A DNA stretch of 53,053 nucleotides from Photobacterium phosphoreum (GCF_002954725.1 NZ_MSCQ01000001.1:1474003-1527055); one strand, 5' to 3'; counted from the first letter of the stretch, positions 36,013-46,759 are shown. Numbers and translations: made by a program. The notes: a model not told the origin generated them from the letters alone.

Positions 36013-37239
36013 ATGTCACGAATCGTTATTGTAGGTGGCGGTGCTGCCGGTATAGAACTATCAACATTGTTAGCAAAAGCTAACCGTAAAAAACATGAAA
36101 TCATTCTGGTTGAGCCAGAAACAGATCACTATTGGAAACCTCGTTTACATGAGATTGCAGCAGGTACTTTTGACCGCGAACTAGATTCAGTTTGCTATTT
36201 CACCCATGGCGCAGTCAATGGTTACCAGCATTACCAAGCAGCAATGACAGATATTGATCGTGAAAATAAGATGCTTGCTGTTCGTCGTAACGATGGTACA
36301 GAAGCTGCGGTTAAATATGATTACCTTGTTGTTGCCGTTGGCGCAGTGAGTAACGACTTTAACACCACTGGTGCTCGTGATAATTGTATTTTCCTCGATT
36401 CAGCAAGCCAAGCTCGCCATGCATGGAACAAGATCAGCCAATTGTTGCGAGAAGGCAATGATCGTACCGTTAATATTGTCGGTGCAGGCGCAACAGGTGT
36501 TGAACTTGCTGCTGAGCTTGCTCGAGTAAGTCACAAATTGCAGCGTTATAATGCCGCTAAACTAACAATCAACCTGATTGAAGCTGCAGATCGTGTGCTG
36601 CCAAATAGCCCACAAAAAATGTCGGCTAAAGTATTAAAAGAACTACAACGTACAAATATTAATGTCCTTTTAAATACCCGTATCAGTGAAGTATCTGAAC
36701 ACGGCATGGTTACAGCAGATAATCAACCATTAGAGGCTGATATTCAGTTTTGGGCTGCTGGTGTAAAAGCGCCTGAGTGGTTAAAAGGCCTTGGTGGTTT
36801 AGAATACAATCGCATGAATCAAATTGTTGTTAATGCTAATTTAACCACGACCATTGATGACAGTATTTTTGCTTTAGGTGATTGTGCATCAATTCCACAA
36901 GCTGACGGTAGTTTTGTTCCACCAAAAGCACAAGCAGCTAACCGTGCTGCCGTGCATTTAACCAAAAGTTTAACTGGGTTATTACGTGGTAAAGAACTGA
37001 CTGATTTTGAATTTAAAGATGGTGGTATGGTTGTCGCTGTTGGACATCATTTTGCTGTAGGCTCATTTGCGCCTAATTCAAAGATGGCAAATAATTTGGT
37101 CTTTAAGGGGCGTCTTATTCGTCGTCTTTACGATACTATTTTCCGCCTTCACCAACGTACAGTTGAAGGCATGTTTACGGTATCACGCTTAATTATTACT
37201 AAACGATTAAAAGCACTATTCCAACCTAACGGAATGTAA
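36013..37239 (+). CDS. ndh: Type II NADH dehydrogenase-like FAD oxidoreductase
   Basis: 408-residue flavoprotein that should pass electrons from NADH to quinone without proton pumping. An N-terminal FAD motif IVGGGAAGIELS is followed by the NADH motif IVGAGATGVELAAEL near residue 160 and the C-terminal FAD segment IFALGDCASIPQ near 290. The C-terminal part (RRLYDTIFRLHQRTVEGMF) is amphipathic and basic, as expected for peripheral membrane attachment. It is somewhat shorter than the 434 residues of E. coli Ndh. GAGG precedes the ATG. A quinone-binding AQAANRAA region (KAQAANRAAVHL) supports the NDH-2 assignment. Confidence 0.9.
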   Translation: MSRIVIVGGGAAGIELSTLLAKANRKKHEIILVEPETDHYWKPRLHEIAAGTFDRELDSVCYFTHGAVNGYQHYQAAMTDIDRENKMLAVRRNDGTEAAVKYDYLVVAVGAVSNDFNTTGARDNCIFLDSASQARHAWNKISQLLREGNDRTVNIVGAGATGVELAAELARVSHKLQRYNAAKLTINLIEAADRVLPNSPQKMSAKVLKELQRTNINVLLNTRISEVSEHGMVTADNQPLEADIQFWAAGVKAPEWLKGLGGLEYNRMNQIVVNANLTTTIDDSIFALGDCASIPQADGSFVPPKAQAANRAAVHLTKSLTGLLRGKELTDFEFKDGGMVVAVGHHFAVGSFAPNSKMANNLVFKGRLIRRLYDTIFRLHQRTVEGMFTVSRLIITKRLKALFQPNGM

Positions 37240-37255
37240 TAAATAAAAATAATCA

Positions 37256-37284
37256 ATATTCGGCTAATAATATTAGCCGAATAT
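37256..37284 (+). terminator. 12-bp hairpin after ndh
   Basis: ATATTCGGCTAA (37256-37267) and TTAGCCGAATAT (37273-37284) pair perfectly around a 5-nt loop. There is no T-tract; the last base of the stem is the first base of the heptamer repeat. Confidence 0.7.
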
Positions 37285-37360
37285 AATACCTAATACCTAA
37301 TACCTAATACCTAATACCTAATACCTAATACCTAATACCTAATACCTAATACCTAATACC
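37284..37360 (+). repeat. (TAATACC)11 heptanucleotide repeat
   Basis: Eleven perfect, head-to-tail copies of TAATACC over 77 bases in the intergenic gap between ndh and the first GFA gene, ending 62 bases before its ATG. A seven-base unit is prone to slippage. Copy-number change would shift spacing of upstream elements relative to the GFA promoter. Confidence 0.98.
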
Positions 37361-37422
37361 TAAATATATTACTACTGATATTTTATATCCATACTTTAAT
37401 ACTCTACATATAAGATAATATA

Positions 37423-38034
37423 ATGAAAAAATTCTTTGCTAAATTATTCGGAAATAACACCGAAGGTTCTACATCGTCTTTTATTAAATTACATCCAGCG
37501 ATTGATAATGGAATTAATCCAACTAAGAATACATTTAAAGGTGGTTTAATTAGCTGTCATTGTCGAATAAATAAAGTAAACATTAAATTATCAGGGCAAA
37601 CTGCTCATAACCATGCTTGTGGTTGTTCTAAATGTTGGAAGCCTAAAGGTGCATTATTTTCACAGGTTGCCGTTATTCCTCGTGATAATGTTGAAGTTAT
37701 AGCAAATGCTAAAAAACTCATGATCATCGATGAAACCGCAACCATTCAACGTCATGCTTGTAAAGATTGTGGCGTACATATGTATGGTCGCATTGAAGAC
37801 ACTAATCACCCCTTCTATGGATTAGACTTTGTTCACACAGAGCTATCTAACGAACAAGGCTGGGCTGCACCTACCTTTGCTGCATTTGTCTCTTCTGTGA
37901 TTGAAACAGGTACAGATCCTCAATCAATGTCTGCAATTCGTGAACGTTTTGAATCATTAGGTTTAGAAACTTACGATTGCTTATCACCTGATTTAATGGA
38001 TGCCATTGCAACCCACATTAGTAAAAGCAAATAA
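37423..38034 (+). CDS. GFA (glutathione-dependent formaldehyde-activating) family protein, copy 1
   Basis: 203-residue zinc protein of the GFA/CENP-V family. Zinc-ligand pattern: CHC in [21 protein letters not shown], and [12 protein letters not shown]. It has an N-terminal extension [16 protein letters not shown] that the second copy lacks. The core is strongly similar to the gene at 38344 (same [18 protein letters not shown] block), so the two are tandem paralogues. GFA members promote the reaction of formaldehyde with glutathione. The nearby glutathione-dependent formaldehyde dehydrogenase supports that role, but the activity of family members is debated. Its codon usage is more AT-rich and less biased than that of copy 2. 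Confidence 0.85.
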   Translation: MKKFFAKLFGNNTEGSTSSFIKLHPAIDNGINPTKNTFKGGLISCHCRINKVNIKLSGQTAHNHACGCSKCWKPKGALFSQVAVIPRDNVEVIANAKKLMIIDETATIQRHACKDCGVHMYGRIEDTNHPFYGLDFVHTELSNEQGWAAPTFAAFVSSVIETGTDPQSMSAIRERFESLGLETYDCLSPDLMDAIATHISKSK

Positions 38035-38343
38035 AATAACCGCTAATTTATTTTTCATAATGATGCCCTTTTAAGTTGTGCCTTATTAGGGTTATCTATT
38101 ATTTTTGATTGTTCCTATTTGGTAATAATCAATTACAGTATTCGTTATTGTTAAAAACAAAAATAAGAATAGAATATATTCCATCAACCCAATATATGTT
38201 TAATGGTTTTTATTATAGTTAATTTTTCATTTTGATCGTACTTGCACTATATTAAATGGTGCCTTTGTAAATGACATCTATAATTAATTATAATAAACCT
38301 ACAAAATAATATTATCTAATAACAATCCAATAAGAGAAATTTT
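38035..38343 (+). other. Intergenic region between the two GFA genes
   Basis: 309 AT-rich bases without an ORF of note. No terminator-like hairpin and no convincing hexamer pair was found, though TTGATC (38232-38237) could belong to a promoter of copy 2. The ribosome binding site is weak (AAGAGA at about 38332). Confidence 0.4.
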
Positions 38344-38913
38344 ATGTCTATATCTCTACACCCTTCAATTGATAACGGTTTCATTGCAACTAAAGAAAAT
38401 TTCCAAGGTGGCGTATTAAACTGTAACTGTACATCAAATACTGTACGTGTAAAATTATCAGGCCAAACTGCACATAACCACGCTTGTGGTTGTTCTAAAT
38501 GCTGGAAACCAGAAGGCGCAGTATTCTCACAAATCGCTGTTATTTCACGTGACAATGTTGAAGTAATTGCAAATGCTGAAAAACTTGTTGTTATCGACGA
38601 GTCTGCAGCTATCAAACGTCACGCTTGTAAAGAATGTGGTGTTCACATGTATGGTCGTATCGACAATACTAACCACCCATTCTTCGGTTTAGATTTCGTT
38701 CATACTGAACTATCTACTGACGAAGGTTGGTCTGCACCTGAGTTTGCAGCTTTTGTTTCATCAATCATTGAAACAGGTACTGATCCTAAAGATATGGCAG
38801 CTATCCGTGCTCGTCTTAACAAATTAGGTCTTAATACGTACGATTGCCTATCTCCAGCTCTTATGGATGCAATCGCTACACACGTTTACGCTCAAAGTCA
38901 CCCACAAGCGTAA
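38344..38913 (+). CDS. gfa: S-(hydroxymethyl)glutathione synthase-like GFA protein, copy 2
   Basis: 189-residue GFA/CENP-V-fold zinc protein expected to speed formation of S-hydroxymethylglutathione from formaldehyde and glutathione. Ligand cysteines are in [21 protein letters not shown] and [12 protein letters not shown], all intact. Codon choice (GGT, CGT, AAC, GCA rich) suggests high expression, in contrast to copy 1. It has no N-terminal extension. It precedes frmA on the same strand, separated by a strong terminator, so the two are probably separate transcripts in one formaldehyde-detoxification cluster. Confidence 0.88.
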   Translation: MSISLHPSIDNGFIATKENFQGGVLNCNCTSNTVRVKLSGQTAHNHACGCSKCWKPEGAVFSQIAVISRDNVEVIANAEKLVVIDESAAIKRHACKECGVHMYGRIDNTNHPFFGLDFVHTELSTDEGWSAPEFAAFVSSIIETGTDPKDMAAIRARLNKLGLNTYDCLSPALMDAIATHVYAQSHPQA

Positions 38914-38951
38914 TAGAACAATAATAACAATTAGTTTGTCATAATATATAT

Positions 38952-38985
38952 AAGCAATATCATCCTTTGATATTGCTTTTTTTTT
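38952..38985 (+). terminator. Terminator after gfa copy 2
   Basis: AAGCAATATCA (38952-38962) pairs perfectly with TGATATTGCTT (38968-38978) around TCCTT and is followed by a long T-tract to 38985. Confidence 0.95.
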
Positions 38986-40441
<1,456 letters not shown>

Positions 40442-40465
40442 TTATTAGCCTGCATAAGACTCTAT

Positions 40466-40493
40466 TCCCTACGTATAATAATATGCGTAGGGA
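40466..40493 (+). terminator. Terminator of frmA
   Basis: TCCCTACGTAT (40466-40476) pairs with ATGCGTAGGGA (40483-40493), with one G-U, around a 6-nt loop; a T-rich stretch follows. Confidence 0.85.
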
Positions 40494-40636
40494 TATCTTA
40501 TTTTTTATCTTCACTTGTTCAATACCATACGCTAATGGATTAGCAATTAACTCATTAATGATAATATATTCTTATTTTACATAAATCCTATTTAGAACTT
40601 TATCTAAATCATCGTTAATTGAGAATGACATTTGTC

Positions 40637-40675
40637 ACGCTCTGCCATTCTATGTCAGAGCGTTTTTTATTTTTT
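40637..40675 (+). terminator. Orphan terminator between frmA and the symporter gene
   Basis: ACGCTCTG (40637-40644) pairs with CAGAGCGT (40656-40663) around an 11-nt loop and is followed by TTTTTT and further T-rich sequence. It lies 144 bases beyond the frmA terminator with no ORF between, so it may end a small RNA or back up the first terminator. The rest of the 358-base gap is AT-rich and empty. Confidence 0.75.
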
Positions 40676-40799
40676 ACATAATAATTTATATTTAATACAT
40701 TACTTGGATTAAGCACTCTCTATAATTAATAAGCCTTTTAATACCAAGTCCTTCTTTTATATTCTCGTTACAAAACGAATACCGAACAGAGACCTTTTC

Positions 40800-42056
40800 A
40801 TGAACAGTCGTCTATTCAAATCGTTACCTTTTCAATTAATGATCGCTGCTCTACTGGCATGGGGGTTAGCCTCTATCCTACCTTTGCAAGCGGGTTTTGA
40901 GCACTCCACAGCATTTAAATTATTAATGCTCACCAAAACAACCTATATTGGCTTACTTAAAATGCTGGTAGGTATCGTGGTATTATTCTCATTATTACAA
41001 GGGATTACCAGCATAGGATCTACCTCGCGTTTGAAAACATTAGGCTATAAAACAATTGCTTTCTATAGTTTAACCTCAACCCTCGCGATCTGTTTAGGTC
41101 TTGGTGTATCACTGGCTATTCCCAAATGGCCCCATTTAATTGACACTGCACAAATCACTGTTGGTGACCACATTCAATTAATTGATAATAGTGCTTCATC
41201 TGGCGGTGCTATTGCAGAAAAATTATTCAGCATGGCCTTAGTTAACCCCTTTCAAGCACTCGCAACAACCAATCTATTAGCCATTGTTGTTTTTGCCCTA
41301 TTACTTGGTGTTGCATTATTAGCAAGCTTACCATCAGAGCACCCTGTTTTTGACATTATTTCAGGGATCAACATTGCGATTAACCGAGTCATCTCTGCGG
41401 TTATTAAACTGGCACCTTTAGCCGTATTTGCGATTGTATTTCAATTTACAGCACAAAGCGGAAATAGTATTTTTGGTGAATTGCTTTTATTTGCTTTATT
41501 AGTTTTTTCACTGACGTTGGTCCACGGTGGAATAGTATTACCACTACTGGCTAAAATATTTACCGGTATTAAATACTCAACATTATTTCGTGCTCTATCA
41601 GCCCCTATGGCTATGGCATTTGCAACCTCATCAAGCTCTGCCACCCTGCCTCTGTCATTGCAAACAGCACAAGAAGATTTAGGTATATCACAACCGACTA
41701 GCAGTATGGTATTACCATTAGGTTCGATCATGAATATGGATGGTACCGCTCTTTTTGAAGGAGTTGCAGCTATTTTTCTTGCTCAACTCTATGGTATTGA
41801 ACTTGGAACATCAGGATTGATTCTAATTTTCATCATGGCAATGGTGTCATCAATCGGTGCACCCGGTATGCCATCAGGTTCAATGTCAGGTATGCAACTA
41901 GTATTACTTGCGGTAGGTATTCCACTTGAAGCTATCGCAATATTATTAATAATTGAACGGCCATTGGATACTTTTCGTACCGCAGTCAATGTTGAAGGGG
42001 ATCTAATCGCGGCGTTAGTTGTCGACAAATGGCAAAACCAGTCAACAAAAGTGTGA
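40800..42056 (+). CDS. Dicarboxylate/amino acid:cation symporter (DAACS/GltP family)
   Basis: 418-residue inner-membrane symporter. The serine-rich hairpin FATSSSSATLPLSLQTA, the substrate/ion motif SIMNMDGTALFEGVAA and the GAPGMPSGSMSG segment are hallmarks of glutamate/aspartate/dicarboxylate carriers coupled to Na+ or H+. The substrate (glutamate, aspartate, serine or C4-dicarboxylate) cannot be told from sequence. It is monocistronic: a terminator lies upstream and another about 90 bases downstream. Confidence 0.92.
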   Translation: MNSRLFKSLPFQLMIAALLAWGLASILPLQAGFEHSTAFKLLMLTKTTYIGLLKMLVGIVVLFSLLQGITSIGSTSRLKTLGYKTIAFYSLTSTLAICLGLGVSLAIPKWPHLIDTAQITVGDHIQLIDNSASSGGAIAEKLFSMALVNPFQALATTNLLAIVVFALLLGVALLASLPSEHPVFDIISGINIAINRVISAVIKLAPLAVFAIVFQFTAQSGNSIFGELLLFALLVFSLTLVHGGIVLPLLAKIFTGIKYSTLFRALSAPMAMAFATSSSSATLPLSLQTAQEDLGISQPTSSMVLPLGSIMNMDGTALFEGVAAIFLAQLYGIELGTSGLILIFIMAMVSSIGAPGMPSGSMSGMQLVLLAVGIPLEAIAILLIIERPLDTFRTAVNVEGDLIAALVVDKWQNQSTKV

Positions 42057-42148
42057 TCTAGGTCTTTTTTAGCATGTTATCGTGTTATCGAATAACAACA
42101 GAATATTGCTTTGACACGACCTTAACTGTGTCATAGAATCACCATATG

Positions 42149-42192
42149 GTAATAACAATAACCACATAAGCTATTGTTATTACTGTTTTTTT
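42149..42192 (+). terminator. Terminator after the symporter gene
   Basis: GTAATAACAATA (42149-42160) and TATTGTTATTAC (42172-42183) form a perfect 12-bp stem with an 11-nt loop, then TG and seven T residues. Confidence 0.88.
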
Positions 42193-42237
42193 AACATCCT
42201 TTATATCAATAAAAGTACTGTTTACTTAAATCAACGA

Positions 42238-42334
42238 TATAATGGAGCACTTAGAAGCTCAAGGACGATGTTAACTCACTAATAATTTAAGACAACCATA
42301 CCCATACTCATTGAAGGGTTATGTGTTGTCTTAA
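42238..42334 (+). promoter_or_regulatory. Promoter and large hairpin leader of the small ORF
   Basis: TATAAT at 42238-42243 could be a -10 element, though no good -35 is seen. The transcript would contain a long hairpin: TTAAGACAAC (42287-42296) pairs with GTTGTCTTAA (42325-42334). The stem continues inward through CATA/TATG and CCC/GGG with single bulged Ts and a 12-nt loop. The ATG of the small ORF follows 22 bases after the stem. Confidence 0.5.
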
Positions 42335-42356
42335 TATAAATTAATAGGTTTTAATT

Positions 42357-42494
42357 ATGGTCAAAAAATTATTACAATCATTTGGATTTAGAAGTGCTGA
42401 AACTAAATCTCGCCAACTTCGTGAGCGACTTGAGTTTGCTATACAACAAAATTTGGGGCAACGAGAGTCTCGTGCTAATCGTGCACACCACTAA
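42357..42494 (+). CDS. Small basic protein of 45 residues, unknown
   Basis: Uninterrupted frame from ATG at 42357 to TAA at 42492-42494, with AGG at 42346-42348 at good spacing. The product starts MVKKLLQSFGFRSAE, continues with an arginine/glutamate-rich helix (RQLRERLEFAIQQNL) and ends RANRAHH. It is strongly basic and probably one amphipathic helix with a charged tail. There is no signal peptide or cysteine. It has its own possible promoter and leader and ends five bases before the stop end of the convergent helicase gene. I do not recognise the family; a nucleic-acid or ribosome-associated role is only a guess from charge. Confidence 0.6.
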   Translation: MVKKLLQSFGFRSAETKSRQLRERLEFAIQQNLGQRESRANRAHH

Positions 42495-42498
42495 TACA

Positions 42499-44820
42499 TT
42501 AAATATATTTACGCGCCTTGGCACGAGCAACAACAATAAGACGATTAATTAATACCTTTTGTTTAGCCGTGCCCGCTTGTTTTAATTCCCGTACAATACG
42601 TGTCACTTCTGCTTCTAAATACTTAACCGGTTTCGTTTGCACCATGCTACGAATAAGCTTCTCTGCGTTTTCAGGCATCGGCTGTTGTAATGCCCATTCA
42701 TAGCTATAAATACACGCTCCCGTTGCATCCGGTTCTGGCAACGAAATAGGCACTACTTTTAGCGGTGGTTGCATATCATCAATACGTGAAAGTCGACGAT
42801 AATACCCCTGTACAACAGATGATTTATGGTAGGGTAATTCACCGTCATGGTAAAGTTTAGGGCCAATATCCTGAGCGACATCAGACTTTGACTCTATAAT
42901 AAATTGACTGGCATTTTTATCCTTACGGACATAGTGATCTTTCTTCGAATTCTCAACCGTATAATAGATTTTTGCACTATGTTTAGCTCGAGTCATTGCG
43001 ACATAAGCTAAGCGACGCTCTTCTTCAGTATCAGCCGAAATACCTAATGAAGATCGGTTCACGTAAGGAAATGCATCTTTATCCCAATAGGGTAAATATA
43101 CCTGACTGTATTCACAGCCTTTAGCTCTAAAAATTGTAGTCAGTTGCACACTGTTATTATTATTTTGTGTCTGATTTTCACGTGCTGATTGTTGTGTATA
43201 ATATTCAAAATACTGCAATGCCTTATCGCAGTTTTGATCCATTGATTCCAATACAGTTTCAACACTGTCTAACCGCTCAACCGCTTCTTCTATTTCAGTG
43301 GCTGTTGCTTCTGTTTTCCAAATCCAATTATCGAGTTCACTGTCTCTACGATACTGCCTATATACCGCTAAGGCTTTAAAATTGCCCTTGCGTTGTAACA
43401 TTATTAATAACTCAATCCGATCTTTAAACGTTTCTAAATTTAATGTTGGTTGAATTTTTTCAGTTTGCTTAATTAAACTTAGCCATTCATTACTTGCTCG
43501 TTGAGCTAAAGTCTCACACAACGGGCGTAAACTTTTATTCGGCACATAGCAGTGTGGAAATGATAATAAATTAAATAATAAATTAGCTTTATCGTTATCA
43601 GCTAACGTTAAAAATCGTCCTGTCGCCAATGTCATGATATCCATCAACAATTTCACTTCACGGCTATGCGTTAACACAGAACCGATAGGCATATGATATG
43701 GGATTTTTTTAGTTAAAAACGCTAACTCAAATAACATCGCTTGTGACCATCGTCTAACTAAAATAGCCGCTTCTGCAGGTTGCCCACCTTGCTGAATAAA
43801 ATCAAAGACTGATTGTGCTATTTCCCCCACTTGGCGCGCTGTACCAATCACATCAACAGTCGTATCGGCAACAGATTCATGAGCAATCGTCTGAAAATCA
43901 TGAAAGCGCTGTTTATTATTAGCGATCAAATGGCTCGCAGCTAATGCTAAACTATGACCAAATCGAAAAGTATGTGACAGCGTGTATGTCGTCGCGGGGG
44001 CAAAATCTTTTTCAAAATCAAGCATAAATTGTGGCGCACTACCACGCCATTTATAGATACATTGATCGACATCCCCTACCGCCACTAATTGTGCTTGTGG
44101 TGACAATAACAGTTTTAATAACTGATATTGAGCAGTATTGATATCTTGAAACTCATCAACCAACATGAACTGAATTCGCTGATGATAATAATCACATAAC
44201 GCATGATCATTTTTTAACAGCTGGATTGTTTCTACCAACCAATCATCAAAAAACAATTGTTTTCGTTCTTTACGAACTGTTTCAAAATTCCAGAATGCTT
44301 CAATAATAAAGGTATATTCATTATTAATTTCTGATAATTCAAACACTTCTTTAGGTGGTAACATGTGGGCTTTTACTAGCCCAATAAAGCTCATTAGCAA
44401 TTCAATTGTTCGTGGATCTTTGAACGTCTGTTGCTTTTGATATGATTTTTCTTGAGCAGCCATTTGGCGCAATACAAGTTTAGCTATAGTTTTATCACTA
44501 TCACCGTTATTAAAGTCAATTTGATAACCCGTGGTTGATAAATACCCGGATTGTCTTAACAACTGAAAACAGAAGCTATGAAAAGTATGAACGGGAACCC
44601 GATCCGCTTGCGGAATTTGTACTAACTTTGCTTTAAAATCAGTACGAATATCACGGTTAAACATTAATACCAGCATCTTATCTGCCGCAATCGCCTGTAA
44701 TTTATGCTCAACAATACCTACTAGCGTCGTTGTTTTACCCGTTCCTGCGCCAGCCACGCACAACGCATTGCCTGACTGATGATGAATAAAAGCAGTTTGT
44801 TCAGCAGTAAAACGGGTCAT
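42499..44820 (-). CDS. UvrD/Rep-like superfamily I DNA helicase
   Basis: 773-residue 3'-5' helicase of the UvrD/Rep group. Motifs in order: Q-type TAEQTAFIHH, Walker A AGAGTGKTTTL near residue 25, Walker B LVDEFQDIN, GDVDQCIYKWRG (motif III), TIFRAKGCEYSQVYLP (motif V) and EERRLAYVAMTRAK (motif VI). It is longer than Rep and has a distinct C-terminal 150 residues without a recognised nuclease domain, so it is not RecB or AddA. Its cellular role is not evident; repair or replication restart is inferred from the family. It is convergent with the small ORF. Confidence 0.92.
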   Translation of the reverse strand: MTRFTAEQTAFIHHQSGNALCVAGAGTGKTTTLVGIVEHKLQAIAADKMLVLMFNRDIRTDFKAKLVQIPQADRVPVHTFHSFCFQLLRQSGYLSTTGYQIDFNNGDSDKTIAKLVLRQMAAQEKSYQKQQTFKDPRTIELLMSFIGLVKAHMLPPKEVFELSEINNEYTFIIEAFWNFETVRKERKQLFFDDWLVETIQLLKNDHALCDYYHQRIQFMLVDEFQDINTAQYQLLKLLLSPQAQLVAVGDVDQCIYKWRGSAPQFMLDFEKDFAPATTYTLSHTFRFGHSLALAASHLIANNKQRFHDFQTIAHESVADTTVDVIGTARQVGEIAQSVFDFIQQGGQPAEAAILVRRWSQAMLFELAFLTKKIPYHMPIGSVLTHSREVKLLMDIMTLATGRFLTLADNDKANLLFNLLSFPHCYVPNKSLRPLCETLAQRASNEWLSLIKQTEKIQPTLNLETFKDRIELLIMLQRKGNFKALAVYRQYRRDSELDNWIWKTEATATEIEEAVERLDSVETVLESMDQNCDKALQYFEYYTQQSARENQTQNNNNSVQLTTIFRAKGCEYSQVYLPYWDKDAFPYVNRSSLGISADTEEERRLAYVAMTRAKHSAKIYYTVENSKKDHYVRKDKNASQFIIESKSDVAQDIGPKLYHDGELPYHKSSVVQGYYRRLSRIDDMQPPLKVVPISLPEPDATGACIYSYEWALQQPMPENAEKLIRSMVQTKPVKYLEAEVTRIVRELKQAGTAKQKVLINRLIVVARAKARKYI

Positions 44821-45037
44821 TAAAAATACTCAGTAAGACAATAAATGCATAACGGGCGAGTATAACAATTGCCATGTGAAGTTTAAATCGCAAACCACGA
44901 TTGAAGTAAACAAACGCAAATGTAGCGTTGGTCTATTTCTATTGTTAGAATTCGACACCATAATGAATGGCAAAATGCTATTAACTGACCACCCTATGAC
45001 CGTATTTATCGGTGTTATAACTACTAAGAACTAGCAC

Positions 45038-45751
45038 ATGTTAAAAAACAAAAGTTTCATGACCAATGCCCTCTCTCTTCTCCTTTTATTCATTGGTTAT
45101 ATTAGCAATCAACATATTATTCTTTACTGCGGCTTATTTGCCTTTTCAGGCGCATTAACTAACTGGCTTGCTATATATATGTTATTTGAAAAAGTACCCG
45201 GACTTTATGGTTCAGGTGTTATTCCAGCCCGTTTTGAAGCCTTCAAGGCTGCAATAAAAGCATTAATGATGGAACAATTTTTTACTGAGCAGAATATTAG
45301 TCGCTTTTTAAATCAAGATGAAAACCAAGCTGCAACATTAGATATGCAACCGATTATTAGCAAAATCGACTTTGCACCCACCTTTGATTCATTATTAGAT
45401 GTGATTATGAACTCATCATTTGGTGGCATGATCACAATGATGGGTGGGCCAGAAGCCATGCAACCGTTACGCGAACCTTTTATTGCAAAAATGCAAGAAT
45501 CTGTAATCGATATCAGTCAACAAGATGATTTTAAAACAGCACTTAAGCAACAGTTAATCAAACCTGAAACATTGCATGATATTGAAAGTAAAATTGAAGA
45601 GATTATCGATCAGCGTTTAAATGAACTGACGCCTAAAATGGTCAAAGAAATGGTGCAAAAAATGATCAGTGAGCATCTTGGCTGGCTGGTTATTTGGGGC
45701 GGTGTCTTTGGTGGCATTATCGGTATCATTTCAGCACTTATTACAGGTTAA
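45038..45751 (+). CDS. DUF445 family membrane protein
   Basis: 237 residues. One or two N-terminal spans (LSLLLLFIGYISNQ, YCGLFAFSGALTNWLAIYMLF) are followed by a roughly 150-residue soluble helical part and a C-terminal span (WLVIWGGVFGGIIGII). The GALTNWLAIYMLFEKVPGLYGSG block is the DUF445 signature. Function is unknown. It is divergent from the helicase across 217 bases and lies upstream of the YdjM-like gene on the same strand; the 243-base gap holds a hairpin. Confidence 0.88.
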   Translation: MLKNKSFMTNALSLLLLFIGYISNQHIILYCGLFAFSGALTNWLAIYMLFEKVPGLYGSGVIPARFEAFKAAIKALMMEQFFTEQNISRFLNQDENQAATLDMQPIISKIDFAPTFDSLLDVIMNSSFGGMITMMGGPEAMQPLREPFIAKMQESVIDISQQDDFKTALKQQLIKPETLHDIESKIEEIIDQRLNELTPKMVKEMVQKMISEHLGWLVIWGGVFGGIIGIISALITG

Positions 45752-45765
45752 TACCTACCCGACAT

Positions 45766-45800
45766 CAGCCGTATTGTTTTTATATAAAAGCATACGGCTG
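45766..45800 (+). terminator. Hairpin after the DUF445 gene
   Basis: CAGCCGTAT (45766-45774) pairs with ATACGGCTG (45792-45800) around a 17-nt loop; TTTTT follows after eleven bases. Weak terminator candidate. Confidence 0.55.
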
Positions 45801-45994
45801 TAACAATATTTTTCTCGTAACATTGTTGTTAATCACTCCCTTTGTCACCGCCCTAATTTCTACAGCAACAGCCAATATGATTCTTTTTCACTCAATTACT
45901 TTCATTAATTACTCGAAAAGTGTGATAAGTGTTGAACTATAATAACTAACAGTGATAAATACCTGTATATCTATCCAGTTGGAATTCATTTTTC

Positions 45995-46759
45995 TTGGCA
46001 AATTTCTCAACCCATTTCACTGTTGCGGCAATTGTTAGTGGTTTAACAGCAACCACGCTTCTATCTGCTGACCATATAAGTCCCACCATTGCGCTATGGA
46101 TGACCTTTTTCGGTACCATCGGTGGACTTCTACCCGACATTGATTCTGACCACTCAACGTCAATGAAAGCCTTATTCACACTCTTGGCGGGGTTTTGTTG
46201 TTTTCTGCTCGTCAGTCATATTTATACTCAAGTAGCAATGCTAGAGCTGATTATTTATGTCGTATCATTATTTGTTACCATTCGTTATTTTGGTAAATCG
46301 ATATTTGACCGTTGTACCGTTCACCGCGGTGCATGCCACTCTATTTCTTTTGTTACACTCATTGCCCTTTGCTGTGTACATATTTGTGTCTTACTGGGTC
46401 ATACCGCAACCGACAGTTGGTTAGCTGGCGGTTTTGTATTACTTGGCGGCATCGTACATTTAGCATTAGATGAGATATACAGCGTCGATCTATCAAACAA
46501 ACGCTTAAAAAAATCATTTGGTACCGCCCTTAAACCCTTTGCTTTTACCAAACCGTTTATTAGCCTTGCTCAAATTATAGCGATTATTATCTTATTTGAT
46601 CTTGCACCAAGTTATGACGGTGCTTTACAAGTTGTCACTAACTGGAGTCATTTTCAATTGACCCCAGTATGGTTCAATGTTGATGACGCCAAACAATGGC
46701 TACTGCATATGTTTTATATTACCCCTCGAGATTTACATGCATTTTATCAACGTTTTTAA
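45995..46759 (+). CDS. Membrane-bound metal-dependent hydrolase-like protein, YdjM family
   Basis: 254-residue integral membrane protein. Conserved polar blocks of the YdjM/DUF457 family are present: NFSTHFTVAA at the N-terminus, LLPDIDSDHS near 45, TVHRGACHS near 110 and HLALDEIYSVDLSN near 155, whose His and Asp residues could bind a metal. The reading frame opens at TTG (45995) with GGA eleven bases upstream; MANFSTHF is the usual opening, so this start is accepted. E. coli YdjM is an SOS-induced protein, but no LexA box is seen here. Confidence 0.85.
   Translation: MANFSTHFTVAAIVSGLTATTLLSADHISPTIALWMTFFGTIGGLLPDIDSDHSTSMKALFTLLAGFCCFLLVSHIYTQVAMLELIIYVVSLFVTIRYFGKSIFDRCTVHRGACHSISFVTLIALCCVHICVLLGHTATDSWLAGGFVLLGGIVHLALDEIYSVDLSNKRLKKSFGTALKPFAFTKPFISLAQIIAIIILFDLAPSYDGALQVVTNWSHFQLTPVWFNVDDAKQWLLHMFYITPRDLHAFYQRF

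Noticed and set aside
37284..37360. Heptamer array as a CRISPR
   Set aside because: The units are contiguous 7-mers with no spacers and no cas genes.
45694..45942. Open frame overlapping the end of the DUF445 gene
   Set aside because: It starts inside a certain gene in another frame, is rich in rare patterns and has no good start signal.
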